Assembly: GCA_963668585.1 (NCBI GenBank)
Contig: OY764869.1
Span: forward strand, 2,976,001-3,040,000
DNA: 64,000 nt
Direction: 5' to 3'
DNA from: Bin87 sp963668585
GTDB taxonomy: Bacteria > Chloroflexota > Dehalococcoidia > Lucifugimonadales > UBA3495
Shown here: positions 25,902 to 34,310 of the stretch, piece after piece
Position numbering within the stretch: the stretch's first letter is position 1
Layout: the number at the start of each line of letters is the position of its first letter
The notes under the pieces: model-generated
What the model saw: the letters and a program-made list of their open reading frames with translations, nothing else
Told to the model about the DNA's origin: nothing
The model's database searches: none
Program-made: the position numbers and the translations under genes

Positions 25902-26915
25902 TCAGTCGTGCTGACGTCGCAACCTGGGATTCACCACTTCGTCCAGGGCGCGTCCGACCAGGTAGAATGCGCTGCACAGCAGAGTGATGGACGCCCCGGC
26001 GGGAATGACCAGCCACCAATACTTGGCGCCGCCCAACAGGTATCCTCCGGTGTTGGCGGTATGGATCATTATGCCCCAACTCATTCTCAGGTCCAGCAGG
26101 CCCAGGAAGGACAGCACCGCCTCGGCGAAGATGGCTCCGGTGACGGTGAACATCATGTAGAGCAGCGACAACGGCAGCAGGTTGGGGATGAGGTGTACCC
26201 AAATGATGTGGAAGTGACCGCCGCCGGCGGTCCGGGCCGCCTCAATATAGGGTTTGACCCGTATGCTCAATGCCTGGGATTTGAGGATGATCGCCGTGCC
26301 ACCGAAGCCGCCCAAAATCCCGATGATGAGCGCCAGGTAGAACAGGTTCAGCCGGAAAAGCGCGCTCAGCACGATGAGCAGGGAAATGCCCGGCAGAGCG
26401 ATGATCAGGTCTGCCAGGCGCATGAACAGCGCGTCCACCAACCCGCCGTAATAGGCGGCCACTGCGCCCACCGTGGTGGCGATGCCAACGGTTACCAGGG
26501 CGGCAGTAATCCCCAGGACGAACTCGGAACGGGTGCTGGACAACAACTGGCTGAGCACATCCCGCCCCAGCGGGTCGGTGCCCAGCAGATGCCTCCAACT
26601 GGGAGCGGCCGGATGGTAGGCCTCACCGAATGAGTAACCGGTGACCGGGTCGTACACGTCGGCGTCCCACACGGTTGCCATCAGTATGGGATGCGCAACC
26701 GCCATGAGCGCGAACACCAGGATGGTGGCCAGGGACAGCAACCCGATGCGGCTCTCCAGGAAGATGCTCCAGCCATCCCGCACGGTTCGGAGCGCCAGCC
26801 GTGCCCTGGCCACAATAATCTGGAACCTGCCGCGTCCCAAGTCGATATCGGGCGGGCCGGAGTGCGCTGACGATCCGCCAGCGTCCGTGGGATGGTTTGG
26901 CTGAGGCCCGATCAC
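25902..26915 (-). CDS. Peptide-type ABC transporter permease (DppC)
   Basis: 337 residues with an N-terminal cytosolic segment of about 45 residues, then six spans. LLGTDPLGRDVLSQLLSSTR is the DppC/OppC extracytoplasmic signature, and AARTAGGGHFHIIWVHLIPN is the EAA motif contacting the ATPase. GTG 26915 overlaps the DppB stop (GTGA), so the permeases are translationally coupled. Confidence 0.93.
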   Translation of the reverse strand: MIGPQPNHPTDAGGSSAHSGPPDIDLGRGRFQIIVARARLALRTVRDGWSIFLESRIGLLSLATILVFALMAVAHPILMATVWDADVYDPVTGYSFGEAYHPAAPSWRHLLGTDPLGRDVLSQLLSSTRSEFVLGITAALVTVGIATTVGAVAAYYGGLVDALFMRLADLIIALPGISLLIVLSALFRLNLFYLALIIGILGGFGGTAIILKSQALSIRVKPYIEAARTAGGGHFHIIWVHLIPNLLPLSLLYMMFTVTGAIFAEAVLSFLGLLDLRMSWGIMIHTANTGGYLLGGAKYWWLVIPAGASITLLCSAFYLVGRALDEVVNPRLRRQHD

Positions 26916-28063
26916 CGGTAACGTATCCTGGGGTCGAGGTACACGTAGAGGACGTCCACGATCACATGGGCGAGAAGCGAAAAAAGCCCGATGAAAACCA
27001 TGGACCCCATCACCAAGGGCAGGTCTTCCGAGCGTACCGCTTCGAGGAGAGTCAGCCCGGTGCCGGGCCAGGAGAACACGCTTTCAATAATCACGCTGCC
27101 ATCTATCGCGAAGATCAGGCTGTACACCAGGCTGGTGACCACCGGCAGCAGGGCGTTGCGGGCAGCATGCCGGTCCCTGACCAGGTTTTCCGGCAACCCC
27201 TTGGCTCGGGCTGCCATGACGTAGTCCTCGCGCATGGTTTCCAGCATGCTGTTCCGCGTCAGCAGCATGGTGCCGGCAAATGATATCAGCGTCAGGGTCA
27301 CGATGGGCAGAACCATGTGACGCAGGATGTCCAACGCCAGATGTCCGATACCGGAAAATGCCCAGGCGACGGGCACGGCTAACGCTGCCGCCATCACCAG
27401 CAGGGTCGCCATGGAAACCGGTCCAACGCGCGCCATGCGCCGGAACACAAGCATCCCAAGGAATGCGAAAGCAATGAACGCAGCAGCAGTCAGCAGCATG
27501 TAGCTGAAAACGTGGTTGGCCGTTACGTCGGCGCCACGCCAGACCAACGGGTCCAGGAACTTGCCCACTGGAAACCAGCCAAGTTTGAATGCGAAGATCC
27601 AGATCATGACCAGCGCGAAGGCGGGGGTGAAGGCGGTGAATAGGGTGGCACCAGAGATGGTGGCTGCGTACTCCAGGAAACCGCCGCGTCTCCAGGCGAT
27701 GGCCTTGCCGAGGAAAAAGCCAATATAGAAGGACGACGCTGTGGCAGTGAGGAACAGCACCGCGGTTCTGGGGATCCGTTCTGCCAGGACTTCAATCACC
27801 GGCCGGGGGAAATGGCCAAAGGATACCCCGAAGTTCCCGGTGAACGTGTTTTTCATGTGGATCAGGTACTGCTGCCACAGCGGTTTGTCCAGGCCGAAAG
27901 ATTCCTTGATCTGGCTTCTCACCTCGGCGGGAAGGTCGGGGTTGAGGGCGTAGAAGGTCGCGTAATCCCCTGGCTGCGCCTGCACCAAAAAGAACGTCAG
28001 GGTGATGATCAGGAAGAGGGTGAGGACCATTTGTCCAGCGCGTCGGAGCAGGTATCCCGTCAT
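26912..28063 (-). CDS. Peptide-type ABC transporter permease (DppB)
   Basis: 383 residues from ATG 28063 (MTGYLLRRAGQMVLTL), which has CAGGAG upstream; the longer open frame further 5' is rejected. VQAQPGDYATFYA and ESFGLDKPLWQQYLIHMKN are typical of DppB, and the EAA loop is MAARAKGLPENLVRDRHAAR. It lies 270 bases downstream of the solute-binding protein, consistent with one operon with an internal spacer. The segment between the first spans is longer than in E. coli DppB (usually about 340). Confidence 0.92.
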   Translation of the reverse strand: MTGYLLRRAGQMVLTLFLIITLTFFLVQAQPGDYATFYALNPDLPAEVRSQIKESFGLDKPLWQQYLIHMKNTFTGNFGVSFGHFPRPVIEVLAERIPRTAVLFLTATASSFYIGFFLGKAIAWRRGGFLEYAATISGATLFTAFTPAFALVMIWIFAFKLGWFPVGKFLDPLVWRGADVTANHVFSYMLLTAAAFIAFAFLGMLVFRRMARVGPVSMATLLVMAAALAVPVAWAFSGIGHLALDILRHMVLPIVTLTLISFAGTMLLTRNSMLETMREDYVMAARAKGLPENLVRDRHAARNALLPVVTSLVYSLIFAIDGSVIIESVFSWPGTGLTLLEAVRSEDLPLVMGSMVFIGLFSLLAHVIVDVLYVYLDPRIRYR

Positions 28064-28333
28064 TGGAATCGGCTCCTGAATCCAACCAGTCGCTGACCGC
28101 TGGCGCCGTAGAACCGGAGACGCGGTGGGATGCTGAAGCGGCAGCGGCAAGTCATGCGGCGCGACCGGTTGGACCGCGCATCCCGGGCCCCCCGAAGGGC
28201 GAACGGATGGCAGGTGAAGAATGGGTTTGACGGCAACCGCCGCCACCCGTTGGGACAATCCGATTGCCCGACGCGCTGCCACGACCCCATCGGCGCAATT
28301 GCGACGCCACGGGCTGCCACAGACATCGTGCAG

Positions 28334-30370
28334 CTACTTGAACTGGACCAGGGAAGTCAAGCCGGCAGCGATCTGGAGTCCGCCCAGGGATTGGGTGTAG
28401 GGGTATTCGATGCGGTCGCTCCGGTAAGCCTCAACCAGTGGCGTGTCGAACAACACCACGTAGGGCAGGTCGTCGGCGAGGAAAGCCTGCATCTCCAGGA
28501 CCTGCTCGCGTGCCGCTTCCACATCGGTCTCGGCGAGCAGTTGGTCGGCCAGATGGTCGAAGTCATGGTTGTGGTAGCCACCGGCGTTATGTCCTTCCAG
28601 ACCGGAATGGCGGCTGTGGAAAAACGCCTCCAGGTAGTCGGGATAGAGACTCAACCCCCAACCCAACATCCACATATCGAAATCCTGCTGGTTGAACACC
28701 TTCTCGACGATGAGGTTGAAACCGGTGAGGTCGGCCCGCAGGGGGATGCCCACCTCACTCAGCCAACGCTCAATCCAGATGGCAAAGGTGGAACGCAGGG
28801 GATCGTAGCCAGGGCTCGGAGCCATCAGTGTCATGTCGGGAATAGGTTCGCCGTTGGGCATCCTCAAACCCTCGCCCTGCTGCTCCACGAACCTGCCGTC
28901 CTCGCTGATCCGGGGTTCAGTTTCCCAAGTGAATCCTGCACCCTTGAGTAGTTCCACCGCCTGGGCTACGCGCTCGCTGCGGGTCAGGCCTTTTCCGATG
29001 AGAGGAACATCGGCGTTGTGCCACGCCACGTTGCCTTCGGGCACCATGGTGTACATGGGAATCGCCACGCCTTGCAGCACGGTTTGGGTCAGGAATTCCT
29101 TGTCAATGAGGGTCGCGACGGCCTGCCGGAAAGCCTTGTTGTCCATGGGTTCTTTGCGGAAGTTGAAGCCAAGATACCGGACGCCATCCGACGGGTTTTC
29201 GATGACGGTCAACCCACCCTGACCCTGAAGCTGCTCCTGCAAACCCCGGGACAGCCCCAGGGGATTGAGCATGAAATCAATGTCTCCTTTCTTCAGGGCC
29301 AGCACGGTGGAGTCCTGGCTCCCGTAGATGGAATATATGGTGCTGTCTGCGAACGGGCCCACCGTGTATTCCAGGGATTTTTCGCCGCCGGCCTCTCCGT
29401 ATGCGGAAAATTCGTACGTCCCCTCCTTGGACTCCGTGTAGGCGCCGTTGGCGTACTGCGCAACCTCGCTACCAGCGAAGTGATATTCCGGATTGCGGGC
29501 CTTTTCAGCAAAAGCGCCCCGTTCCCATCGGTGGAAGGCAAAACCGCCGGCAGTAGGTTCGTTTTCGGGAACGTGCGCATACAAAGCCTTCTGTTGGTCA
29601 ATGGCTTCTCCGGCTTGTCTGGCCTCGGCCACGATCGGTTCCCAATAGGCGCTGGGGAAGATGGGCATAAAAGCCAGCCCGAACTGCCAGCGCGCCAAAC
29701 CGGGCTTTTGCTTGAAGAAAATCTTCAGGCGATAGGGATCAATCGCCTCCGCGTGATCAAAGTAATTCGGGTCCACCAACGAAGACCAGTTACCGGCCAA
29801 TTGGAACTCGATTACGGTGTGCGCCGTGAAGACGAAATCCTCTGCGGTGACGTCGTTGCCGTCGCTCCATTTGACGCCACGCTTGAGGGGCACCTCGGTG
29901 GTCCAGAAGGATTGACCCTCAACGGTTTCCTCCTGCAGTGGCGACGGAAAATCCGCAGCCAGGGAAGGGACCCAATCGAACCGCTGCGCCGAGTAGGTGT
30001 ACAGGACGGCATTGCCGCCGCTCAGCACGTATTGATTCCAAATCGTCCCGTCGGGCCCGAGGTATGCCCAATAATTGTTGGTGGTCAAATCCGCCGAAAT
30101 ACCAAGGCGGTACACCTTTTCTTCTTCGTCGCCACTTTCAGGAGGGGGGGCGACCGGTGTCGGCGTATCCTGTGTGACGGTCGTCGGGTTGATGGCCTCG
30201 GCAGCCGGAGTGGGCTGGCTCGCCGCAGCGGCAGGAGCGGACTGTTCAGCCGCTGGCCCGGGGGTGGCTGTAACCACCACTTCTGTGACCACTTCCCGGG
30301 TATACCCCAGCAGCAACGTGAGCAGAATGATGAGGCCGAAACTCACAATCCAATGGGTGGGACGAGTCAT
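28334..30370 (-). CDS. ABC transporter solute-binding protein, family 5 (peptide/nickel type)
   Basis: 678 residues. A hydrophobic N-terminus (8-22) is followed by a Thr/Pro/Ala-rich linker (about 25-80) and a family 5 domain (LKRGVKWSDGNDVTAEDFVF, ending with FHSRHSGLEGHNAGGYHNHD). In this kind of protein the signal normally ends in L-x-G/A-C for lipid anchoring before TREVV. Here the residue after LLLG is Tyr23 (codon TAT at 30304-30302), one base from TGT Cys. It would be uncleaved and membrane-tethered, or the base is wrong. It starts the importer operon; GAGGT precedes the ATG. Confidence 0.93.
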   Translation of the reverse strand: MTRPTHWIVSFGLIILLTLLLGYTREVVTEVVVTATPGPAAEQSAPAAAASQPTPAAEAINPTTVTQDTPTPVAPPPESGDEEEKVYRLGISADLTTNNYWAYLGPDGTIWNQYVLSGGNAVLYTYSAQRFDWVPSLAADFPSPLQEETVEGQSFWTTEVPLKRGVKWSDGNDVTAEDFVFTAHTVIEFQLAGNWSSLVDPNYFDHAEAIDPYRLKIFFKQKPGLARWQFGLAFMPIFPSAYWEPIVAEARQAGEAIDQQKALYAHVPENEPTAGGFAFHRWERGAFAEKARNPEYHFAGSEVAQYANGAYTESKEGTYEFSAYGEAGGEKSLEYTVGPFADSTIYSIYGSQDSTVLALKKGDIDFMLNPLGLSRGLQEQLQGQGGLTVIENPSDGVRYLGFNFRKEPMDNKAFRQAVATLIDKEFLTQTVLQGVAIPMYTMVPEGNVAWHNADVPLIGKGLTRSERVAQAVELLKGAGFTWETEPRISEDGRFVEQQGEGLRMPNGEPIPDMTLMAPSPGYDPLRSTFAIWIERWLSEVGIPLRADLTGFNLIVEKVFNQQDFDMWMLGWGLSLYPDYLEAFFHSRHSGLEGHNAGGYHNHDFDHLADQLLAETDVEAAREQVLEMQAFLADDLPYVVLFDTPLVEAYRSDRIEYPYTQSLGGLQIAAGLTSLVQFK

Positions 30371-30872
30371 ATCGTTTACCTCGCGAAATTATCGGAATCT
30401 GGTAATCAAGACGCGTATAGTCACAAGGTGGGCGGGCGAAATGTTCAATTTTTGCAATCGATGTCGTTTGGTTGAGCAAATTGATACGGGCCGTTTTCAA
30501 TCGTCCCCATCGTTGCGGGCCCCGGAGGCCATCGGGTTGTCCGAGGCTGGATGCAGCCGGTTTTGCGCTGGGCGGGAAGACTCGCCGCCACCTGTACAGT
30601 GCGAGTGTAACGCAGGTTGTCGCTGAAGCCCCAGCCCTGATGCCCGCACAACGTGCCTTGCTTATGTGCACGATTATCCGGTGCGTCCCAAAATATCATC
30701 ATGGATGGTGGTCGGCAACTGCATTGCGCAGGCCATGCCATGGCTTCGGGTCGCCGTGATGAAACCGATGGTGGGCACCGATGCTCGGTGAGTCCACGGA
30801 TGTTGGAGCAACGAGACATCCCATCGAGCGTGTTTCAGGGCCAACCTTCATTCATATCAACGCCGGTGGGCA
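30371..30872. other. Intergenic region between NHL-repeat gene and ABC operon
   Basis: About 500 bases, presumed leader of the ABC operon read on the minus strand. A TATACG hexamer near 30415 could serve as a -10, but I see no convincing -35. No gene is recognised. Confidence 0.4.
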
Positions 30873-31907
30873 TCACAGGCCCACCACGCGCACCCGGTGA
30901 TTGTGTGTGTCAGCGATGAACAGGTCTCCGTCCGCATCGATACCGCAGCCGTGGGGATGAAATAATCCGGCTTCAGTCGCAGGGCCGCCGTCGCCGCCGC
31001 CACCCTCCCGGCCTCCGGCTATGGTGGTAACGATGCCGGTCTGTGCGTCGATTCGGCGCACCGCGCAATTGTCCGAGTCAACCACAATCACGTTGTCGTT
31101 CAGGTCGCAGCGCATCGCCTTGGGCGATCCCCAGGTGGCAGCCAGGGCCGGCCCGCCGTCCCCGGAATACCCGAACACTGCTTCGGCCCCGGCAATGGTG
31201 CTCAGCGCTCCATCCGGGGAGATTTTTCGGACTCCATTTCCCTCCCGCTCGCAGACGTAAACATTCCCTTGACTGTCCATGCACACGGCCCGGGGGCCCA
31301 TCAGGCTGGCTTCCGTGGACTGTTGACCGTCGCCATCTCGGGACATATGCCCGGTGCCGGCAAAGGTGGTGATGATACCAGTGGCCAGATCCACACGGCG
31401 GATACGTTGGTCCTGTATGTCGGCGATCAGCAGTCCGCCGCGCCGGTCCAGAAACACATCGTTGGGTTCCCGGAGCATGGCCTGGTGGCCGGGCCCGTCG
31501 TCCCCGCTGTACCCGAATTGTCCGTTGCCGGCGACGGTGGAGATTATCCCGGTGGCACCATCGATTTTCCTGACGGCAGGGTCAAACCTCTGCGAGAAGT
31601 AAATGTCGCCGTTGGTGTCAATTGCCAACCCGTATGGTTGGTTGATCAGCGCATCCGCAGCCGGGCCGCCGTCACCGGCATACCCCGGATCTCCGGTGCC
31701 TGCGATCAAAGTGATCCTGCCGGTGCGTGCATCCATGCGCCTGATCCTGTGATGACGGCCCATGCACACGACCATGTTCCCCTGGGGGTCAAATTCACAG
31801 GCGTAGGGGGTCTGGCATGCAGCCGCTATTGCTGGCCCGCCGTCGCCGGCCCAGCCTTCCGACCCGTTTCCCAATACGGTGTTGATGATGCCCTTTTCGG
31901 CTGGCAT
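30873..31907 (-). CDS. NHL-repeat beta-propeller protein
   Basis: About 344 residues from ATG 31907 (MPAEKGIINTVLG), which has GGAGGG just upstream; longer in-frame starts are rejected. It consists of about six ~55-residue repeats, each with an I-x-T-V-A-G-x-G-x-x-G-x-x-GDGGPA stretch then A-x-x-x-P-x-x-V-x-x-D-x-x-G-N-x-x-V-x-D, the pattern of NHL beta-propellers. No signal peptide is visible at this start, so it may be cytosolic. Function unknown; such propellers bind ligands or proteins, and some hydrolyse lactones or related esters. Confidence 0.88.
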   Translation of the reverse strand: MPAEKGIINTVLGNGSEGWAGDGGPAIAAACQTPYACEFDPQGNMVVCMGRHHRIRRMDARTGRITLIAGTGDPGYAGDGGPAADALINQPYGLAIDTNGDIYFSQRFDPAVRKIDGATGIISTVAGNGQFGYSGDDGPGHQAMLREPNDVFLDRRGGLLIADIQDQRIRRVDLATGIITTFAGTGHMSRDGDGQQSTEASLMGPRAVCMDSQGNVYVCEREGNGVRKISPDGALSTIAGAEAVFGYSGDGGPALAATWGSPKAMRCDLNDNVIVVDSDNCAVRRIDAQTGIVTTIAGGREGGGGDGGPATEAGLFHPHGCGIDADGDLFIADTHNHRVRVVGL

Positions 31908-32030
31908 GTGTCCCTCCATTTGGTCGTTGCATAATCCCAAATACGTTCCGCAATACATTCCGGGCCGTGCGTCATTGTATATCGCGCCGCCAGCAAACAC
32001 CCGGATAGCAGTCGGGCGCAATTTGGCCCC

Positions 32031-32164
32031 CAGGGCCGTTCGATTATCCTCTCAACAGGCAATTGCTGTTGCCGGAACGGTTCTCTGCTCACCATCCACT
32101 CGTCCTTCGACAGGCTCAGGATGAGCGGACTACCGCATCTATGGCCAATAATCGGATGGCCCTG
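32031..32164 (+). repeat. TIR-bounded MITE-like dispersed repeat, best copy
   Basis: 134 bases. Left terminus CAGGGCCGTTCGATTATC (32031-32048) and right terminus AATAATCGGATGGCCCTG (32147-32164) are inverted repeats matching at 15 of 18 positions. Internal blocks are TTGCTGTTGCCGGAACGG, CTTCGACAGGCTCAGGATGA and GCGGACTACCGC. No coding capacity. Confidence 0.75.
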
Positions 32165-32183
32165 ATTCGGTCTCCTGCTTGGG

Positions 32184-32212
32184 TTGACAACTATCAACAG
32201 ACAGGATAATAT
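32184..32212 (+). promoter_or_regulatory. Near-consensus promoter with no conventional gene behind it
   Basis: TTGACA (32184-32189), a 17-base spacer and TAATAT (32207-32212), within an AT-rich patch in otherwise GC-rich DNA. It begins 19 bases after the right end of the MITE-like repeat. The predicted transcript starts near 32219. Confidence 0.7.
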
Positions 32213-32219
32213 ATATCAA

Positions 32220-32520
32220 GTGCGCTGGGGTGGCAGGGACACCCCACCCGTTACGAACCGAGGGGCAGACGGCCCGTCAGAACAGGAGGTGGGAAATGGT
32301 TTCGTTGATAACGTTGAACCATAGATGGCAAGGTGATCGCGTGGGCCCGGAGGGCGAGGCTGCCGCAGCCTGATTCGTTTCCCGCAATCAGAGCCGCTAT
32401 CGAAATCAGCAGCGTGGCCCGCCGGGCTATCCACCGGCATCCGGATCTCCCACTTGGTGGGTCCGATCCGGAACCGAGAATCAGCCGGGCGCCGACGAAT
32501 CGTCGGCGCCCGGCTTCATT
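32220..32520 (+). ncRNA. Putative structured RNA or attenuator leader (unassigned family)
   Basis: About 300 nt between a near-consensus promoter and a very strong terminator. Local helices: GGGGTG/CACCCC (32227-32245), ATGGTT+CGTT/AACG+AACCAT (32296-32322), AGGCTG/CAGCCT (32357-32371), CCGGATC+CCCAC/GTGGG+GATCCGG (32441-32471), then the terminator stem. It does not show the conserved segments of RNase P RNA, tmRNA or SRP RNA that I know. A small SD-led reading frame inside it makes an attenuator leader possible, but no structural gene follows within 470 bases. Confidence 0.55.
32296..32373 (+). CDS. Possible 25-residue leader peptide inside the structured RNA
   Basis: ATG 32296 follows a perfect AGGAGG (32284-32289) with a six-base spacer and reads 25 codons to TGA at 32371-32373. 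The peptide begins MVSLITLNHRWQ and ends in four alanines. The start codon lies within the hairpin 32296-32322, and the stop lies within the hairpin 32357-32371. That is what a translation-coupled attenuator would look like. There is one Trp, one His and no run of a single amino acid, so no obvious regulatory codon. Confidence 0.35.
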   Translation: MVSLITLNHRWQGDRVGPEGEAAAA

Positions 32521-32524
32521 TTTC
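32483..32524 (+). terminator. Strong intrinsic terminator of the structured RNA
   Basis: A perfect 15-bp stem (32483-32497 with 32501-32515, starting AGCCGGGCGCCGACG) and three-base loop, followed by TCATTTTT. Confidence 0.9.
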
Positions 32525-32990
32525 GATGTCCTGGCAGAATCGACACGCGCCGTGGCCTTTGACAGGTCTGGTGGCTTTGCATAGTGGGCCCATCCAGGGA
32601 AAGTGAACCCGAGGTCATGCCGTTCCACGGTGGGCCAACAACTGCGACGATGGCGACAAGCGATTGTTGACAGCATGGGCATGAGGTCCTCAATCCCATC
32701 TCCACGCCCACCTACGAGCCGGCGGCCTGGGCGGGTCCTTGCGTCAAGCGACGCACCGCACCGCCAACCGGCACGGCAAGACAGCGGCGGAACCGATTCT
32801 TGTCAGGATATTGCAGCACGCCGACTCCACGTCTTGTGCAATTCTTCGGTGCGAACCGGTGCGCCGCCGGAACAGTTCCCATACCAGGAGGCGGGTAAAA
32901 CCTGTCAAATCCGGGCGGAGATGGCGGGGCCTTTATGTTACACTGGCGGCCACAATTTTCGGTTTGAAATCTTGCCAAAGGAGGCCCACC
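32525..32990. other. Non-coding region before the EthD-like gene
   Basis: About 465 bases with no gene I can support. An open frame runs from 32739 into the next gene, but its translation is not protein-like and the Shine-Dalgarno lies at the later ATG. A TTACACT at 32939-32945 may be a -10 element for that gene. Confidence 0.45.
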
Positions 32991-33650
32991 ATGCCCAAGA
33001 AGCGCGGCACAGGTCTGATGATGGTCTGGTGTGAAGTTCCCGCCGAGTCCGAGGAAGAGTTCAATCAGTGGTACAACACCGAGCACCTTCAGGAATTGCT
33101 GTCGGTGCCGGGCGTGCTGAATGCGGCCCGCTACGAGGCGACCAGCAGCGGACCCAAACATCTGGCGATGTATGAACTCGAATCCGCGGACGTGATCAAT
33201 ACCGACGCGTTCAAGAACCGCCCGCCGACGCCATGGGGACAGAAAGTCGGTCCCAGGGCCGTTGCGACCACCCTGATCAACAACGTGTACACCATGATCC
33301 ACCCGACCGGCCTGTCCGACACGCTGGCGAACGCTGATATGGCGCCAGCCCTCCAGATCGGGAGGATGGACGTGCCCGCCGAGAGCGACGAAGAGTGGAA
33401 CAACTGGTACTCCGGGGTGTACGTGCCCAACTACGAGAAGGTGCCCGGCTGCATCCGTGGCCGCCGCTGGAAGACGGTGCGCGGCGAACCTGCGTACGCC
33501 ACAGTTTACGAATTTGAGAATCCCGAAGTGTCGTCCACCGCCCCCTGGCTCGAACAGCGGGAAGCCCATCCCGACAACGGCCGGATGCGCGACGTGATGA
33601 CCCATGCGCCCGGGTCTCCCGGAATCTGGCGCCGGACTTTCCAGCCCTAG
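32991..33650 (+). CDS. Duplicated dimeric alpha/beta-barrel (EthD-like) protein
   Basis: 219 residues, ATG 32991 behind AAAGGAGG. Two homologous halves: MVWCEVPAESEEEFNQWYN (residues ~11-29) and IGRMDVPAESDEEWNNWYS (~122-140), each followed by a V-P-G-x-x-x-x-R-x-x strand. This W-Y-N-x-x-H/V pattern is that of ferredoxin-like dimeric alpha-beta barrels such as EthD and related ABM-type proteins. The tandem duplication would form the barrel within one chain. Reaction unknown; relatives act on polyketide-, haem- or ether-type substrates. Confidence 0.75.
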   Translation: MPKKRGTGLMMVWCEVPAESEEEFNQWYNTEHLQELLSVPGVLNAARYEATSSGPKHLAMYELESADVINTDAFKNRPPTPWGQKVGPRAVATTLINNVYTMIHPTGLSDTLANADMAPALQIGRMDVPAESDEEWNNWYSGVYVPNYEKVPGCIRGRRWKTVRGEPAYATVYEFENPEVSSTAPWLEQREAHPDNGRMRDVMTHAPGSPGIWRRTFQP

Positions 33651-33691
33651 CGCGGCTGACGAGATTCGCCTACGCCGGTGATGGCGTACAA

Positions 33692-33720
33692 TGTAGGGGC
33701 GGATTGAATCCGCCCCTACA
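33692..33720 (+). terminator. Perfect GTAGGGGCG-type palindrome, possible bidirectional terminator
   Basis: Fourteen bases (33692-33705, TGTAGGGGCGGATT) are mirrored perfectly at 33707-33720 around a single G, followed by TTCTGT. It belongs to the GTAGGGGCG palindrome class found several times in this window. Confidence 0.6.
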
Positions 33721-33740
33721 TTCTGTCCGGTCAGGTTGCG

Positions 33741-34310
33741 ATGTTCGTTAGTGTCGCGAAATTGTTGGCGGTGATGGTGGTGACCCTGCTGGGCGCGGGC
33801 ATTTTCGCCTCGCAATCGGCTGAGGCGCAGGATATTGAGATTCCCGAGACCCGCCGGACGGAAACGGCCGCCGGACCGTACACGGTGAGCGTAAACGCCA
33901 ATTCCCTGCCGTCCCTGCAGTCGGTACAGTTCTTCATAAAGGTCACCGACACCGAGACAGGACAACCGGTGGACGGGTTGACGGTTACGATCTACACGGC
34001 CTGGAGCGGCAGCGAGGAAACGGGCGAGAATATCGCCCTCAGTCCCAACGTGGCGGGTCTGTACACGGCCACTTTGCAGTTCGAGCCAGGCACGTGGGAA
34101 ACCACGATACTTTTGGAACCGCCCGACGGCGGCTCTTACGGTGCGGATGGCTTTGTGTTTGAAATCCCTGAGCCGTCCAGCAACTTTGAGGCGGGGTTCG
34201 TGTTTCTGGGTGTATCGGTGGTCTTGCTGGGTGGAGCATGCTACCTGGTGTGGAGGGTCCGAAAGAACCAGCGGGAGCGGGCCGAGCGATCCGGCACGAC
34301 GGCGGCATGA
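33741..34310 (+). CDS. Secreted/membrane-anchored YtkA/FixH-like domain protein
   Basis: 189 residues. The signal peptide (about 1-29) ends near SAEAQD. An extracytoplasmic beta-rich domain (YTVSVNANSLPSLQSVQFFI, TDTETGQPVDGLTVTIYT, LSPNVAGLYTATLQF, PGTWETTILLE) resembles the YtkA/FixH immunoglobulin-like fold. It ends with one membrane span (~152-172) and a basic tail. It overlaps the CtaG-like gene by four bases (ATGA). Together they suggest copper delivery or assembly of haem-copper oxidase at the membrane's outer face. The domain call rests on pattern, not on catalytic residues. Confidence 0.75.
   Translation: MFVSVAKLLAVMVVTLLGAGIFASQSAEAQDIEIPETRRTETAAGPYTVSVNANSLPSLQSVQFFIKVTDTETGQPVDGLTVTIYTAWSGSEETGENIALSPNVAGLYTATLQFEPGTWETTILLEPPDGGSYGADGFVFEIPEPSSNFEAGFVFLGVSVVLLGGACYLVWRVRKNQRERAERSGTTAA

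Noticed and set aside
29018..30475. A 485-codon plus-strand open frame opposite the solute-binding protein
   Set aside because: Shadow of the family 5 binding protein; composition is not protein-like.
32220..32520. RNase P RNA, tmRNA or SRP RNA
   Set aside because: None of the conserved segments I know for these RNAs (for example GAGGAAAGTCC for RNase P, or GGTCCGGAAGGAAGCA for SRP RNA) is present, and there is no tRNA-like end.
32739..32990. N-terminal extension of the EthD-like protein
   Set aside because: The added residues are Arg/His-rich and unstructured, and AAAGGAGG sits directly before the ATG at 32991.
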